Source of the DNA: Ceratothoa steindachneri | Lineage: Eukaryota > Arthropoda > Malacostraca > Isopoda > Cymothoidae | DNA length: 64,000 nt | Assembly: GCA_963969495.1 (NCBI GenBank) | Contig: OZ018331.1 | Coordinates: 149,544,779 to 149,608,778 of the forward strand | Direction: 5' to 3' | Shown: piece by piece, positions 21,330 through 32,589 of the stretch | How positions within the stretch are numbered: position 1 is the stretch's first letter | Layout: the number at the start of each line of letters is the position of its first letter | Translations under genes and position numbers: made by a program | The notes under the pieces: generated by a model | What the model was told of the DNA's origin: nothing | Database searches by the model: none | What the model saw: only the letters and a program-made list of their open reading frames with translations

Positions 21330-23240
21330 GCTTGTAATGGGTATTGTTGGTACCATTCATTGTGTATACGGGGGTTATTTGTACCATATATTGTTTATAC
21401 GGGTCATTTGATATCGTTCTTAATACGGATAATTTCGTACTATTCATGATTATACTGATTGTTTTGGTACCATGTTTAGTTTCTTTGGGTCATTTTGGTA
21501 TCATTCTTTTTATATGGGTTATTTTGTTAAAATTCTTTGCTCACACGGGTGATTTTGATGCCATTCTTTGTTTACACGTGTTATTTTGGTACTATACCTT
21601 TGCTTACACGAGCTATTTTGGTACCACTTTTTTAGCGGTTATTTTGGTACCTTTTTATGTATGTTACTGACGTTAATTTAGTACCATTCTTTGCTTATGT
21701 GGGGGATTTGGGTGCCGGTTTGGATTTATGCGGGTGATTTCGATACTATTCTTTTCGTATATGGGTGGTTTTGGTATCATTCTTTGCTTAAATGGTTGAC
21801 TCTGGTGCCATTGTTTGTTATATGGGTGATTTTGGTACCATTCTTTGTTTATATGGGTAAATCTTTGAAGCAATCTTTTTATAGGGGTTATTTCAATGTC
21901 ATTTTCTAATATTTTTGTTTATACAGGTATTTTTTATACCATTATTTTTAGAAGAGTCATTTTGCTACTATAACTTGCTTACACGGGAGATTTTGGTACC
22001 AACTTATATGGTTATTTTGATACCATTCTTTGTTAGTAACATTGATTTGGTACCGCTCTTTGCTTATGCGAGTGATCTTTGTGCCATTTGTGTTTATACG
22101 AATAATGTTTATACCATTCTTTCATTATATTGGTGATTTAAGTAACATTTTTCTAATGTGAGTGATTTTGGTACCATTCTTTGTTTATACGGGCATTTTT
22201 TGTAACACTCCTTTTATATGGGTTATTTTGGTGTCATTTTTATAAAATTTTCCTATCATTTTTTGGTTACCCGAGTAATTTTGTTCATAGGGTGATTTTG
22301 CTACCATTCTTTGTTTATGATGGTTAATTTGATACCACTTTTGCTTTACACGGGTTACTTTCGAATTTGTTTATTGGGATTATTTTGGTACCATTTATTT
22401 TGCATACCCGTGTGATTTATGTACCATTATTTATTTATACGAGTTATGTGGGAACCATTCTTTGCGCATACGGGTGATTTGGGTGCCATATTTGTTTATA
22501 TGGGTTATTTTGGTACGAAAGATGTTAATACACGTAATTTTGTACCATTCTTTCTAAACACCGGTAGTTTGGTACCATACCTGGCTTAGGCCGGTAGTTT
22601 GTGTCATTCTTTGCTTATACGGGTTATTTTAGTACTATTCCTTGCTAAAATGGGTAATTTTTCCTATCATTCTTGGTTTTTATCCTGGAGGTTTGGTACC
22701 ATTCTTTGTTCATACGGGTGATTTTGCTATCATTCGTTGGTCATGAGGTTGATTCTTGTACCATTATTTGTTATATTAGTGAGTTTGGTACCATTTTTTA
22801 TTATGTCGGTGATTTTGGTACTATTCTTTATTTATACGGGGGGTTTGGGGGACCATTCTTCGTTTACACGGTAATGTTGGTCCCATTCTTCGCTTATATG
22901 GGTGAATTTGGTACCTTTATTGGCATATTTTGGTGGATTAGGTACCATTCTTTGGTTATATGGGTGAATTTGGTACATTTATTTGCATATTTTGGTGAAT
23001 TGGGTACCATACTTTGCTTATATGGGTGAATTTGGTACCTTTATTTGCATATTTTGTAAAATGGGTACCATACTTTGCTTATATGGGTGAATTTGATACC
23101 TTTATTTGCATATTTTGGTAAATTGGGTACCAATCTTTGCTTATATGGGTGAATCTGGTACCTTTATTTTCATATTTTGGTGAATTGGATACCATGCTTT
23201 GTTTATGCGGGCAAATTTTGTGCCATTGTTTGTTTTCAGG
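21330..23240. repeat. 32-bp minisatellite with 62-bp dimer section
   Basis: The motif GATTTTGGTACCATTCTTTG followed by TTTATACGGGT recurs every 31-33 bp over about 1.9 kb with high divergence. From about 22900 to 23215 the array is organised as a dimer: GGTGAATTTGGTACC recurs at about 22901, 22963, 23025, 23086 and 23148 (62, 62, 61, 62 bp). The dimer section is much more homogeneous, so it is probably younger. Hydrophobic frames through the array are by-products. Confidence 0.9.
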
Positions 23241-23676
23241 ATAGAATTCGCTTTATAAGAGTAGTGGTTGTTTGGGAGAAAAATGGCTCTTGTTTAGTGA
23301 ACATTTCGGTATTTTTTTTAGGCGGGGGGAGAAAAGGTACGGCTCTCGGTTTCTCCTTCCCTCTGTATCCCTCCCACGATCGAGGGGATTTCAATAGAGG
23401 GTTTTATTTTCGATAAATACCATTTATTCAACAAAATCAAACAATTAGTCTTCAGCGGTGAAAATTGCCTATACGCATTACTTAGGTTGCGCCTTACGTT
23501 ATATAAGACGTAGCCACGGAGACCACATAGACAGCGCCTAGTGTTAGATAAGTCAATTGAATTTCCGTTGCTATGGAGACCTCATAATTACAAGAATATT
23601 TGAGTTTATTTAGCGGACAAAACTTCGTTTGGCGCACTTCAAGTGCATGTGTCTTCACAGAACGCCTGTCTACCAA
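23241..23676. other. Unannotated spacer
   Basis: AT-rich DNA with no recognised gene or element. Two related segments near 23511 (CGTAGCCACGGAGACC) and 23566 (CGTTGCTATGGAGACC) suggest a small degenerate duplication. Confidence 0.4.
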
Positions 23677-24010
23677 TTAGGAAGGGGGTGAGTGAAGAGG
23701 TGGGTGGGTCTTCAAGGCACCAAGGAAAGGGGCGGGGCATATCGCAACAGGCAGGTCATTCCGCACCTTTGGAGCAAATGTTGAAAAAGCACAATCACGC
23801 CATGCAGCAGAACTGGCTGTGAAGAACCAATAGTAGGGGGGCAGAGCAGGTAGTATGGGTTTTAGGGGACGAGTTAGGGTCAGTGAGGAAGGGGGATAGG
23901 AGTGGTAGCCAATACAGTTCATAGGGGAGGGTGGTGGCACGAAAGAAACGTCTTCGGTGGAGAAGAAACCAGTCTGCAAACTGTTGAACAAGTTGGAGGG
24001 GTTCGAAGAG
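23677..24010 (-). pseudogene. CR1/L2-type LINE, RT C-terminal fragment
   Basis: The minus strand encodes DCAFSTFAPKVRNDLP followed by VAICPAPFLGALKTH. This matches the terminal module of CR1/L2/Zenon-type ORF2 proteins (a RAFSVAAPKLWNSLP...FK..LKTHLF pattern). The frame is broken upstream and the exact clade is not fixed. Confidence 0.6.
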
Positions 24011-24229
24011 TGGAATCATGGGGGCCTACGAGAAAGGAGTTCCCGTCGGGGGGTAACGAAAGCGTGGATAGCGATCAGAGTGGGTGCGGATGCGGCTAAG
24101 ATTATGAAAGTACGGAGAGAAGACTCGCAGTCATTAACGACTGCCCCCAAATTGGGGCAGTATCGGAAAGGGGAACCTGGGGACCATCAGGGCTAAGAAA
24201 ATGCGTAATATTTTTGCAGCGACCTCCTT

Positions 24230-24640
24230 CAGGGATGCCCAGAGACTTTCCAAATTTTGAAGGGCTCTGAAAATGTCGACTACACGAAGTACTTCACCTT
24301 AACCGGAATGCGACTCGAAATCACGGGTGAAATTTTGGAGTTGCCCAGATTTAATACGCTTCCGGTGGCTAAATCCTTCGCATACGGCATCTGCGACACG
24401 TGGAATAGGCTGCCAGTGGTAGATGTCAACAGTAGTAGTGTCAAACAGTTGAAGAGTCGACTCGACAACATAACCTTAGAACATAATGTTGTGGCGATAG
24501 CAATTTTGTAGTGCGTGCTAGTAGGGAGAGTTGAATTCAGATTAGCGAAGGCTACCTAAGTTTCATCTTCTACAAAGTGCCTCCTCGGCTTGGGCCGCAA
24601 GGCCTTTGAGGTACTTCTTTCCTCTGTAACTTCCTTATAA
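24230..24640 (+). pseudogene. CR1-like LINE, RT C-terminus and 3' hairpin
   Basis: About 80 codons (24257-24511) end with FAYGICDTWNRLPVVDV, VKQLKSRLDN, the terminal module of CR1-like ORF2 (a F..RVVD.WN.LP ... FK.RLD pattern). Downstream, AGTGCCTCCTCGGCTTGGGC and GCCTTTGAGGTACT (24578-24616) can pair as a stem-loop, a typical CR1/L2 3' UTR feature. It is a different family from the minus-strand piece just upstream. Confidence 0.6.
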
Positions 24641-25560
24641 CACTAGCATTACCTTCGTTTTGTCATGGTTGAGATGTTGCAATGATGTAGAATAATGATA
24701 GAATATTTCAAATTGCCGCAGCAAACTAGGATGGGAAGAAGGTAGACTCTTTTGCCATCAGTATAGAATTAAATGATAGAGCAAAGCGATGCAATGGAAT
24801 GTAAAAGAGAAGAAGATAGATGTGAAAAAGATTGGAGCAGCCTTGAAGCCAGACTGGAAGATGTTATCGATACATCATCCCTTTAATGACTTTAGAAAGA
24901 AACGGGATTTCGAGATTGTAGGGTAATTTGTTGGGGGGCAATGGGGGAAATAAGCAGGGTTTCTTTAGAATTTGAACAAACAGGTGTTTAGAATTGAATG
25001 GTACCACACCATATGAGAGGAAGGCATTAAAGGTACCATGAGGTGCGAGGTGAGGGAGGAGAACAGGAGGAACTGACCAAAGTAACTTAGAGAGGACGCT
25101 TCTAGATGGGAACTTGTCATTTTTGAGAAGACAGGGAGGGGAATTTCTACGTCAGGAGATTTTTTAATTTGTGGTTTGTTTGTATTTTCTTTTTGTTTGT
25201 CTATCTTACTTTTTGGATTTTATTTGTACGTTTTCTTAGATATGTACTAAGGGATTAATTGCTAGGTATTGTAGTGGTTACACGATGATGGGATTTTTAA
25301 AATTAAAAATAAAATCTTGCCACTTCTTCAACTTAATGGTCTTTTAAAGAGGTAACATTAATTAAATAAAAAATGAACAAACATTTGATTAGTCGGTCAT
25401 GCCAATAATATTAAAGCTGAAGATTTTTTTAAAGTTTTATAGTTAAATACCGACTAATAGAAACCTAACATACAGAAATGAAGTTTACCATTGCACTAAA
25501 GAAGGGTTCAACTGAATCATTTTAGCGATTAAGAGAATATTTGTATGTGAATGAAACTAT
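24641..25560. other. AT-rich DNA without recognisable genes
   Basis: No gene or RNA was recognised. Some upstream sequence may belong to the RTE-like remnant that starts near 25561, but similarity cannot be followed. Confidence 0.45.
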
Positions 25561-25620
25561 TAATGATGAAGAGGATACAGAAAGGAAAATGGACGTAGCT
25601 AAAATGATAATGCTGCCAAG
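25561..25620 (+). pseudogene. RTE-like LINE remnant, left part (interrupted)
   Basis: The plus strand reads TERKMDVAKMIML, resembling the RTE-type ORF segment (ERKLDAAEMRMLRW) that directly precedes a GVT-x-x-D-x-I-x-NE motif. The continuation appears at 27893, on the far side of a Tc1-like element inserted at TA. Confidence 0.5.
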
Positions 25621-25695
25621 TACATCCTGAACCACGCTAATAGCCTGGTAGGGGAAGTTAAGATTTCTCGGCTCTCTGTGAATCAATTTTGATGT
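25621..25695. repeat. Tc1-like left terminal repeat, outer part
   Basis: GATTTCTCGGCTCTCTGTG and the following AATCAATTTT match, inverted, the region 27815-27848 of the right arm with few differences. Confidence 0.85.
25682..25695. repeat. Target-site duplication of LINE-A4 (left)
   Basis: ATCAATTTTGATGT is identical to 26334-26347. The two copies bracket the minus-strand LINE-A4 exactly, with the poly(T) of its tail starting right after the left copy. Confidence 0.9.
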
Positions 25696-26333
25696 TTTTT
25701 TTTTTGTTTTTTTTTAAGAGCTCATCTGGCGACTGCCTACTTGGGCATTAGTCGCCGTATTAAAACTGGCCTAGTTCTAGGCTACTTTAAAATAAAATTA
25801 AAGAGAGAAAAAAAAAACAACACCCCAAAAGGGGGAAAGGAAGCAAGCTGGTGCGTCGGGGAGAGGTCCCCCCGGAGCAGGAGCGTGAAACCAAAGGAAA
25901 AAAAAACAAAAAACAAAACAAAAAAACAAACCTTGCTTAAATGATAGGGAGAAGGCCGGCCTCCCCCCAAGAAGTCAACAAGTCCACAAGTCAATGTGCA
26001 CGAATCTGTCCCGAGTACAAGGGACAGGCGGTAGCGACCCCGCCCATCCCGGTACTGGGACAGGTATCGTGCGCGAAGATCACACAGACTGGGACATTCG
26101 ACAAGAATGTGCCGAACAGTCTGGGGGACGACGAGGTCGTTGCAATAGGGCGCAGGCGAGCGCTCCATCAAATAGCGATGCGTCACACGAGTGTGTCCGA
26201 TTCGGAGACGACAGAAAGCAACCTGAAACCGCCGCGGCATTGGGGGATAGGTCCATGGGAGCAGTCGCGGCGCAATGGCACGCAACTTTAAGTTCCCTTC
26301 GACCGTCTCCCATCTTCTTTGCCAAGCAGTCCG
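25696..26333 (-). mobile_element. LINE-A copy A4, 3' fragment
   Basis: This is a 638-bp, 5'-truncated LINE-A on the minus strand inside the Tc1-like left repeat. Reading from 26333 down it encodes the end of ORF2 (RRWETVEGNLKLR, PMPRRFQVAFCRLRIGHTR, THRYLMERSPAPYCN, VPQTVRHILVECPSL, GRGRYRLSLVLGT) without stops in this stretch, then the 3' UTR, family terminus and a poly(A) tail (25696-25718 as T). The open frame and perfect 14-bp duplication suggest a relatively recent insertion. Confidence 0.9.
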
Positions 26334-26347
26334 ATCAATTTTGATGT

Positions 26348-26447
26348 AACTTTTCCATCTGGTCTGCACACAATGGCGACACTAATGTTATGTTTCATTA
26401 TGCTATGTTACGTCCTTCCCTTTTAATTTCAGGTTCGTCTTTTTGGG
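26348..26447. repeat. Tc1-like left terminal repeat, inner part
   Basis: Contains GGTCTGCACACAATGGCGAC and GTTACGTCCTTC, which recur inverted at 27725-27810 (CTCTGCACAATATGGCGAC, GTTACGTCCTTCGAC). Confidence 0.85.
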
Positions 26448-26649
26448 GGTGAACCGCGGGGCGTCGCAGAGGCCCCTTGGTCTTTCATCGCCAAGAAAAG
26501 CGCTGAAGGCACATGTTCATGAATATTTATTTCAGATGTCATTTTTTTAGGTGTGCCACACTAATAGCATTTATCCTCTTTAACAAAAATGGGATGTCAC
26601 AGAAGCCTCAACGATAAAAAAAAAGTTTCATCGCCAAGGAAAGTGTCGA

Positions 26650-27600
26650 AGGCACATGTTCATGTTATTGCGGCGAAGTTAGTTCGCCATGTGGACACGG
26701 TTACACGATGATTTCTGAAGGAATCTTCGTTAAGGAAGAAGTGATCCGATTGTGGGACACACAAGAGTGTGATAGCCAAGGATTTGAAGAATATTGGCCG
26801 CCAGTTACGTGGGAAACTCAGACAAACGAGTAAACTCATGTTCACCGCCGCTGGTCGTCCCCATCTACCGAAGACCACCAGGAACCGTATCCTATGGACC
26901 ATGGCTTCCGTGCGAACTCCCCTGAAGCTATCTCCTTTAACGCCCCATCACAAGACTTTGAGGTTTCAACGGGCCCGGAACTACATGATGTTGGACATGA
27001 GTTGCATTCTCTTCACTGACGAGACCAAGGCTACCGTTGACGGACCCGACCTGGTTGGGCAAATGGTTGGGTCTATTTCAGAGATTAGCGTCACCAACGT
27101 TTGCGACTTCAACAGCAGGAAGGAGTCATGTCGTGGGCAGGTATAATTGGACACTAGACTTGTTGGCCTAGTCAGGGTGCCTGATGGGGTTAAAGTGACT
27201 GCAGCCGCCTAGTGCAATCTCTTTAAGGAGGTATTGGATATCGGGCTAGATGACATACCGTTGTCAATTCTAATGACTTTAGATTTTATGCATGGCAATG
27301 CTCCATCTCACTCTGCCGGGGCCACCCAAGCGTTCATAGGCTTACTCGGCATATAAGGTAACTAGTTGATGGTGTGGCCGCCAGCCTCTCCGCATCTCAA
27401 CCCAATCGATCGAAAATTTGTGTTCCACCAAAAACAAGATGTTTATGCCGATGGATGTCAATTTTCGTCTAAAGAAGTCTTATGAGCGACCATTAAAGCT
27501 GCAGCAGAGGCAATCCATCCTGCTACTATTAAGAAATTGACAGATTCCATCCATGATGGTGTTTGTGAAGTCATCCGTCTAATGGCGCTCATGTAGGCAA
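26650..27600 (+). pseudogene. Tc1-like transposase, inactive
   Basis: From about 26769 the plus strand encodes RTPLKLSPLTPHHKTLRFQR and FTDETKATVDGPD (first catalytic Asp present). After frame changes come MHGNAPSHSAGATQAFIGLL (27287-27346), where the family HDNAPSH has Asp replaced by Gly, and WPPASPHLNPID (about 27374-27410), where the Asp of SPDLNP is His. The C-terminal AEAIHPATIKKLTDSIHD is clear near 27508-27565. Two of three DDE residues are lost and the frame is broken several times. Confidence 0.8.
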
Positions 27601-27699
27601 ATCATTCATTATGTCCATCGATCGTGTATTATAATTATGGCTTGCTGTTAAATATATACGCAAGGATGATAGGCTACTTTCATTCAAAAACTCTTAGCA

Positions 27700-27892
27700 T
27701 GGTCCCCCCCCCAAAAAAAAAGACGAATCTGAAATAAAAGTCGAAGGACGTAACTCAAAATAATAAAACATAACGTTAATGTCGCCATATTGTGCAGAGC
27801 AGCTGGGATAAGTTTCCTAAAAATTGATTCACAGAGAACCGAGAAATGCTAACTTTCCCTACCAAACTATTAACGTGGTTCGGGTGTATGTA
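27700..27892. repeat. Tc1-like right terminal repeat
   Basis: Reverse complement of the left arm over about 190 bp, ending at the TA of 27891-27892. A C run followed by an A run (27703-27721) mirrors the T/G runs of the left arm's inner end. Confidence 0.8.
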
Positions 27893-28200
27893 CGGAGTGA
27901 CAAGGATACAATTCCAAACGAGAGAATAAAAGGGACAGTAAAAGTATTAAATGTATCGAAGAAATTAGCCAGAAGAAAGAGATTTCACTTGTATGGTTAT
28001 GCTATGGGGAGAGATGAGGACTACGTTGTCAGAATAATGAATATGGAGGTGGAAGGAAGAAGTAGGAGAAGAAGACCGATATTAAGGTAAGAAGAGATGG
28101 TAACACAAGATTTGCGCCTGGGAGGATTAGTGGAAGAGGGGTGCTCGATCGGAGAGAGTGGGAACGAAAAGAAACAGAGACCCCTCTGAAGATGGGAAAG
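27893..28200 (+). pseudogene. RTE-like LINE remnant, right part
   Basis: The plus strand encodes SDKDTIPNERIKGTVKVLNV then SKKLARRKRFHLYGYAMGRD and EDYVVRIMNMEVEGRSRRRR. This matches the C-terminal segment of RTE-type ORFs (NERIRG..KV..VSKK..E.RL.WYGHVMRR.EDYV.R....EV.GRR.RGRP). A stop at 28088-28090 and later changes break the frame; diluted similarity continues to about 28200. It is the distal half of the sequence interrupted at 25620. Confidence 0.75.
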
Positions 28201-28659
28201 GTTTGGGGGGGGGGGGAAGAATGAAATGTTTAACTAAGAAGTGAAATATATTTTCGAAATAAAGCAAAATTCTGATTGCATCTCACTTGCAGTGTTTCTT
28301 CATGATTAGAGTCACATTCTATTGTGATGAGTGCAGTTCACCGAGGTCATGAGATTAAGTGTACGGGGGTTGTGATCTTCAAAACCGCCACAAGGTTATT
28401 CTTGAAACTGAGCTTTATTATCTTTATTCAAAGAAGTGATTACAAATTTCACGAGCACAATGTATACATTTTGGGCGCCCACTTCGCATAAAACGCTCGC
28501 CATTAAGAGGTGCACTTAAAGGTTAATTAGGCAATTTAACCGTGTCAATTAACTTTAGAAGATTTATCATTAATTAATTGCTCTTTTGATGTAGGCTACA
28601 GATTTTTGCCCAACTCCACTACAAGCTGTAAGATCAAGGATTCACCAAGTAATCCACTT
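28201..28659. other. Unannotated spacer
   Basis: A G run at 28207-28217 and AT-rich sequence; nothing was recognised. Confidence 0.45.
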
Positions 28660-29240
28660 CTACACTAGTTCAGGTATTCGCTTAGTAGTCGATGAAGGTA
28701 TTCTCTCAATACTCGATGAAGACTAGCACATGTATTCCCTTAATAATGGATGAGGACTAGCACATCTATTCCTTTAGTAGTCGATAAAGAGTAGCACAGT
28801 TATTCCTTCAATACTCAATGAAGACTAGCACGGGTATTCGCTTAGTAGTCGATGAAACTGGCACAGGTATTCTCTCAATATTCGATTAAGACTAGCACAG
28901 GTATTCCTTTTGTAGTTGATGAAGACAAAAAAAGGTATTCCATAGATGGTAGATGAATACTAGCACAGGTATTCGCTTAGTAGTTGATGAAAGACTAGCA
29001 CAGATATTCCCTTAATAGTCGATGAAGACTAGCACAGTTATTCTCTTAGTAGTCGATGAATATTATCACATGTATTCCATTAATGGTCAATGAAGACTGA
29101 TAGAGGTATTCCCTCAATAGGCGATGCAGATGCACAGGTATTGCCTCAATAGTCTAGTCAATAAAGACTAGCACAGATATTCCCATAATAGTCGCTGAAG
29201 AATAGCACAGGTATTCCCTTAATAGTCGAGAAAGTGGTCT
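28660..29240. repeat. 34-bp minisatellite
   Basis: A unit close to ACTAGCACAGGTATTCCCTT followed by AATAGTCGATGAAG recurs about 17 times with substitutions and small indels. GTCGATGAA and GCACAGGTATTC are the most constant parts. Confidence 0.85.
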
Positions 29241-30104
29241 TCACTCACTATCACTGGGTTCACTAAAAGGATGTTGACATATGTCTTCGAACGTTAAGAT
29301 ACCTAAAAACAATTTATCCTGGTATTGAAATTACTTTAATTTTAGTATGGGGGTTTCAAATATGGCGAAGTGGTATTCTTAGAGAATGGCTGCATGCATC
29401 TCAGTTTGTAATTAGTTATAGGGTTGTCTAGGAAGGTTTGTCCGATGATTGACCTCAGATATTCCAGAGGTCATTTATTTACGGTTTATTTATTTACGAA
29501 TGAATAAAAATGAATGAGAAAAATTAAGGAAAAATCAAAGGGGATAAGAATTCAACTTATTTATTTATTTTATTTATTTATTTATTTATTCCATATTAAT
29601 CCAATGTGCAGTATAAACATATTACATTTTATATCTTAATAACAAGTTACAATAAGTACTTTATACATACAAAGATTAGTTATGGGCCCAAAATAAGTCA
29701 GTGACTTTTAGGGCAGAAACTTAAAACTTAAGACTAAGCATAACATTATCAAGAATAAAATCCCTTCATGTTTACGAACAGAGAACGCCTTTGTTATAGA
29801 AATATAAACAACTTAGTATACATTTGAGAACTTAACCATTGTAGAGATTGCAAATAACGAATAATTATATTATTTAAATTTAGAGATAAATTAAAAAACT
29901 ATTTATTTGTTAGTGATTATTTCAAAAGATCTGTAGTTAACTTCAAAATTATTGTGAAATCATTTGATTGAAATTTGTGCCCATCATTGGAATTGGTGAG
30001 GATTCGAACCCATGCCACATCTCAAGGCCATTAAGAGCAAAAATAATCGTAACATTTTTCTGAGATTTATTTATTAGGTTTCTGGGGGGTGGGGGCTGAA
30101 AACA
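29241..30104. other. AT-rich DNA with (TTTA)n
   Basis: A TTTA/ATTT microsatellite lies at about 29555-29592. The motif GGATTCGAACCC at about 30000 resembles an inverted Pol III B box, but no tRNA fold or A box accompanies it. No gene was recognised. Confidence 0.5.
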
Positions 30105-30330
30105 AGTGGAAGCATTTCCGCCCCCACAGGTTTGACCTACTAAGGGCGTTACGGGAGAGCGCAGATATCTCCGAACCAGGCCCTTGCGAGGTACCTTTTC
30201 GATAGGGCCCCTCTCCCGGAAGGGAACTGTAGAGGAGTACGATCGGACGAGGGGTTGAGGGTATCAGAGGGTGACTCGAGAGGGTTCCATCAGAGCCCCG
30301 AATTTAAGAAGCGGTGCTATTAGAGTCCAA
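30105..30330. repeat. GC-rich island, unknown repeat
   Basis: A GC-rich block with CTCCGAACCAGGCCC, GGGCCCCTCTCCCGG and AGAGCCCCGAA stands out from AT-rich flanks. It shares only the CTCCGAACC core with the blocks at 10383 and 34060. Identity is unknown. Confidence 0.3.
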
Positions 30331-31612
30331 TTTCCAGCGCCACATTTAATATTTCTTTTAAGCCGTTGATAAAATTATCCTATGTTACATTTATGTTAGT
30401 ATATAAGTTAATTACTGATGATTATTCAAAGTAGAGGTTGAACTAATGACTATTAAAAATAGAAGTTGATGTTGGTGTTAAAGAGAAAGCGGAATGGTTT
30501 GAAGTCCTGGGAAATTACGAGGAGAGGTTGCTCTAATGGAATCTCTGTTAAAGCCATCGCTTCTTACTATCAAAAGGCTTTTCTTTAGAGGCAGAGAACT
30601 TTGACTAGACCAAGTGAACTTGGTGGTGGTCTCGTAATTCGATTGGGCTTCTTCTCATTACGATCGTCTGTTCACCTCTTACTACCAGAAGGATTTCCTC
30701 TATAAGCCAGAGGACTTTGATTGAACATTGTGTGTTTTTGCAATTTGACAGGGCGTTTATACTTACGGACATCCTTGTTGTTGTTTTTTCTTTATTTATA
30801 CGATCCTTTGATGCTTGAACTATGGGAACGCATTTGTAAACCTCACGAATGAGGAAGGACTTATAAGATCCAATATAGAGACTTCCCGGAAACTATCTAG
30901 GATAGACGGGGAAACAATTGGGAATTTAAATAAAGTAACACCAATCTAAAGAAAGCTGCTGTAATGACTAAACTCCTTTATTCATGTATATACGCACATT
31001 GAACCATGTAATTGAATAGGCCAGTACTAAACTACTTATGCATTGCTGTACTTTTGTTTCTAGAAGCATTTAAATATGATTCCACCTAGTACCGGCTCCT
31101 AGTAAAAAAAAACCCGCTCCCAAACCAGGTGTTATCAGATCTAACGTTGGGATTTCTCTGAGACTTACATTGGACATACAGAACTCAATGTAGCGATTCA
31201 ATGTCCTCCGCTATCTAAACATGTTATTAATTTGGACTGCCTAAGTATTCTTGCATTCTAGTAATTATGTCTCTACAAACGTTCTTGAATGTGTCTATAT
31301 AGCCTCGATCTAGAGTTGTAATGAGTCTGTTTGTTTGCCTTTGCCACTTTTATTATTAACCTTATTAAGTAGCCAAAATAGCAAAATCGTATAACAGATT
31401 CTAGATCTGTCCTCCCTTTCCTCTACTCTATAAGATGTGTCCTCCCATATGTTCCTCGTAGCCTCAATCAGGCTTCTTTAATAAAGACGAAATCGAAATT
31501 TTACTTTTTTTGTGGGTGATTTAATTCTATTTTTTTCTTTTTATTCTATTCACATAGCTACTGTTACACACTTAGGGAGATACTAGTATGTACCATTTTG
31601 TTTTATTTTGAT
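30331..31612. other. Unannotated AT-rich DNA
   Basis: No gene, RNA or recognisable repeat was seen in this stretch. Confidence 0.5.
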
Positions 31613-31680
31613 AACCCATCTGGCGACTACCTATTAGGTCAAAAGTCGCCGTACTCACACCCCGAGATATGTACTTAAAA
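31613..31680 (-). mobile_element. LINE-A copy A5, 3'-terminal fragment
   Basis: CCCATCTGGCGACTACC ... AAAAGTCGCCGTACTCA matches the inverted LINE-A terminus of copy A7 (48802-48846). Only the last 60-70 bp is recognisable. Confidence 0.6.
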
Positions 31681-31849
31681 TTCGTGCAAATTCTTCGCAT
31701 TTTAATAAAATGCGACCCAAACTGCGATCACAAGATTGCCTAAGAAGAATCTTCTTGCTGGCCAACCTCGTTCGATTCGTAAATAGCATTAGCGACGTTC
31801 ATTTTCATCTCAATCTCCACTTCGTTTATCCGAAACGAGATTGCGCTAA
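31681..31849. other. Spacer between LINE-A5 and transposase fragment
   Basis: No feature was recognised. A small inverted element (GAAATGAAC/GTTTCGTTTATC region) is not convincing. Confidence 0.3.
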
Positions 31850-32110
31850 GTCGGGGAGTGAGTGCAAGAGTGGTTGGGGTCGAACATGAACTTCTGGTCC
31901 CAGAACGTTTGGCCGCCACAGTCGCCTAACCTCAATACCTTCGAATCCAGCGTGTGGGTGCGTGTCGAGGACAAGTCCCACAAGCTCTGCCACAGCAACG
32001 GCGCCCTCCCGTGGGCCAGAATGAGGAAGGACTTCGTCCGAAATGTGTGCCCGACCTTCAGGTCTTGCCTGGAGTTTGTGTTCGCCTCCGTGAGCGTCAA
32101 TATTGATTAA
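31850..32110 (+). pseudogene. Mariner/Tc1-type transposase C-terminal fragment
   Basis: The plus strand encodes MQEWLGSNMNFWSQNVWPPQ and SPNLNTFESSVWVRVE, then FVRNVCPTFRSCLEFVFAS. This matches the end of DDE transposases with FW..D.WPPSSPDLNP.DYSVW followed by a C.SFR.RLE helix. The third catalytic Asp (SPDLNP) reads Asn here. About 82 codons remain open; the 5' part and ends are missing. Confidence 0.7.
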
Positions 32111-32589
32111 TATTACAACTTAAACAAATATTTATATGTTAAAAACGTGCTTAACTGCATCAAAACTAGCATTGTGTCCTTTGTTGAGAGCATCGTAGCG
32201 AGGGTAGCAGAACGTTTGCAATACCTGCAAATATATAAAATATCCATAAATCACAGGTCTGCATTTATATTTCACAGTATTATTTATCATTTATGTGATT
32301 AATCAATGTTTCGTGTTGAATGTCTAAACGCGGGAAAATCTAAAATTAGGAGGGGGAGGGGATACCGCGGAAGTTCTCACGAAGGTACAAATCGCCCAAC
32401 TTAGTGAAAAGGTTACCCTGATTCAGATGAACGATGTCTTGCTTTAGGGGAAGACCAAGCTGCGCGCGCGCGCTCACATTAAGAGGGCTATCAAAGAAGT
32501 CTTCGGTGCCTTATATTAAAGGAAGGCACGGAGAGTAGCCTTTTAAACCAAAATGGTGAAGTGGGGGCGATAAACCGGCGAATGTAATT
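32111..32589. other. Unannotated spacer
   Basis: AT-rich, with a short GCGCGCGCGCG run at 32462-32471; nothing else was recognised. Confidence 0.45.

Larger units (their letters stand above)
25621..27892 (+). mobile_element. Tc1-like transposon with long terminal inverted repeats
   Basis: The ends are TACATCCTGAACCACG... (25621) and its inverted counterpart ending ...TTCGGGTGTATGTA (27892), with TA at both edges as expected for Tc1/mariner. The inverted repeats are about 190 bp: the left arm is 25621-25695 plus 26348-26447 and is split by a LINE-A insertion; the right arm is about 27700-27892. A plus-strand transposase relic lies between. Removing the LINE, the element would be about 1.6 kb. 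Confidence 0.85.

Noticed and set aside
21344..23029. Hydrophobic open frames resembling membrane proteins
   Set aside because: Produced by the 32-bp and 62-bp tandem repeats.
29990..30070. tRNA gene or tRNA-derived SINE on the minus strand
   Set aside because: GGTTCGAATCC is present but the T-stem does not pair, no A box is found at the expected distance and no cloverleaf can be drawn.
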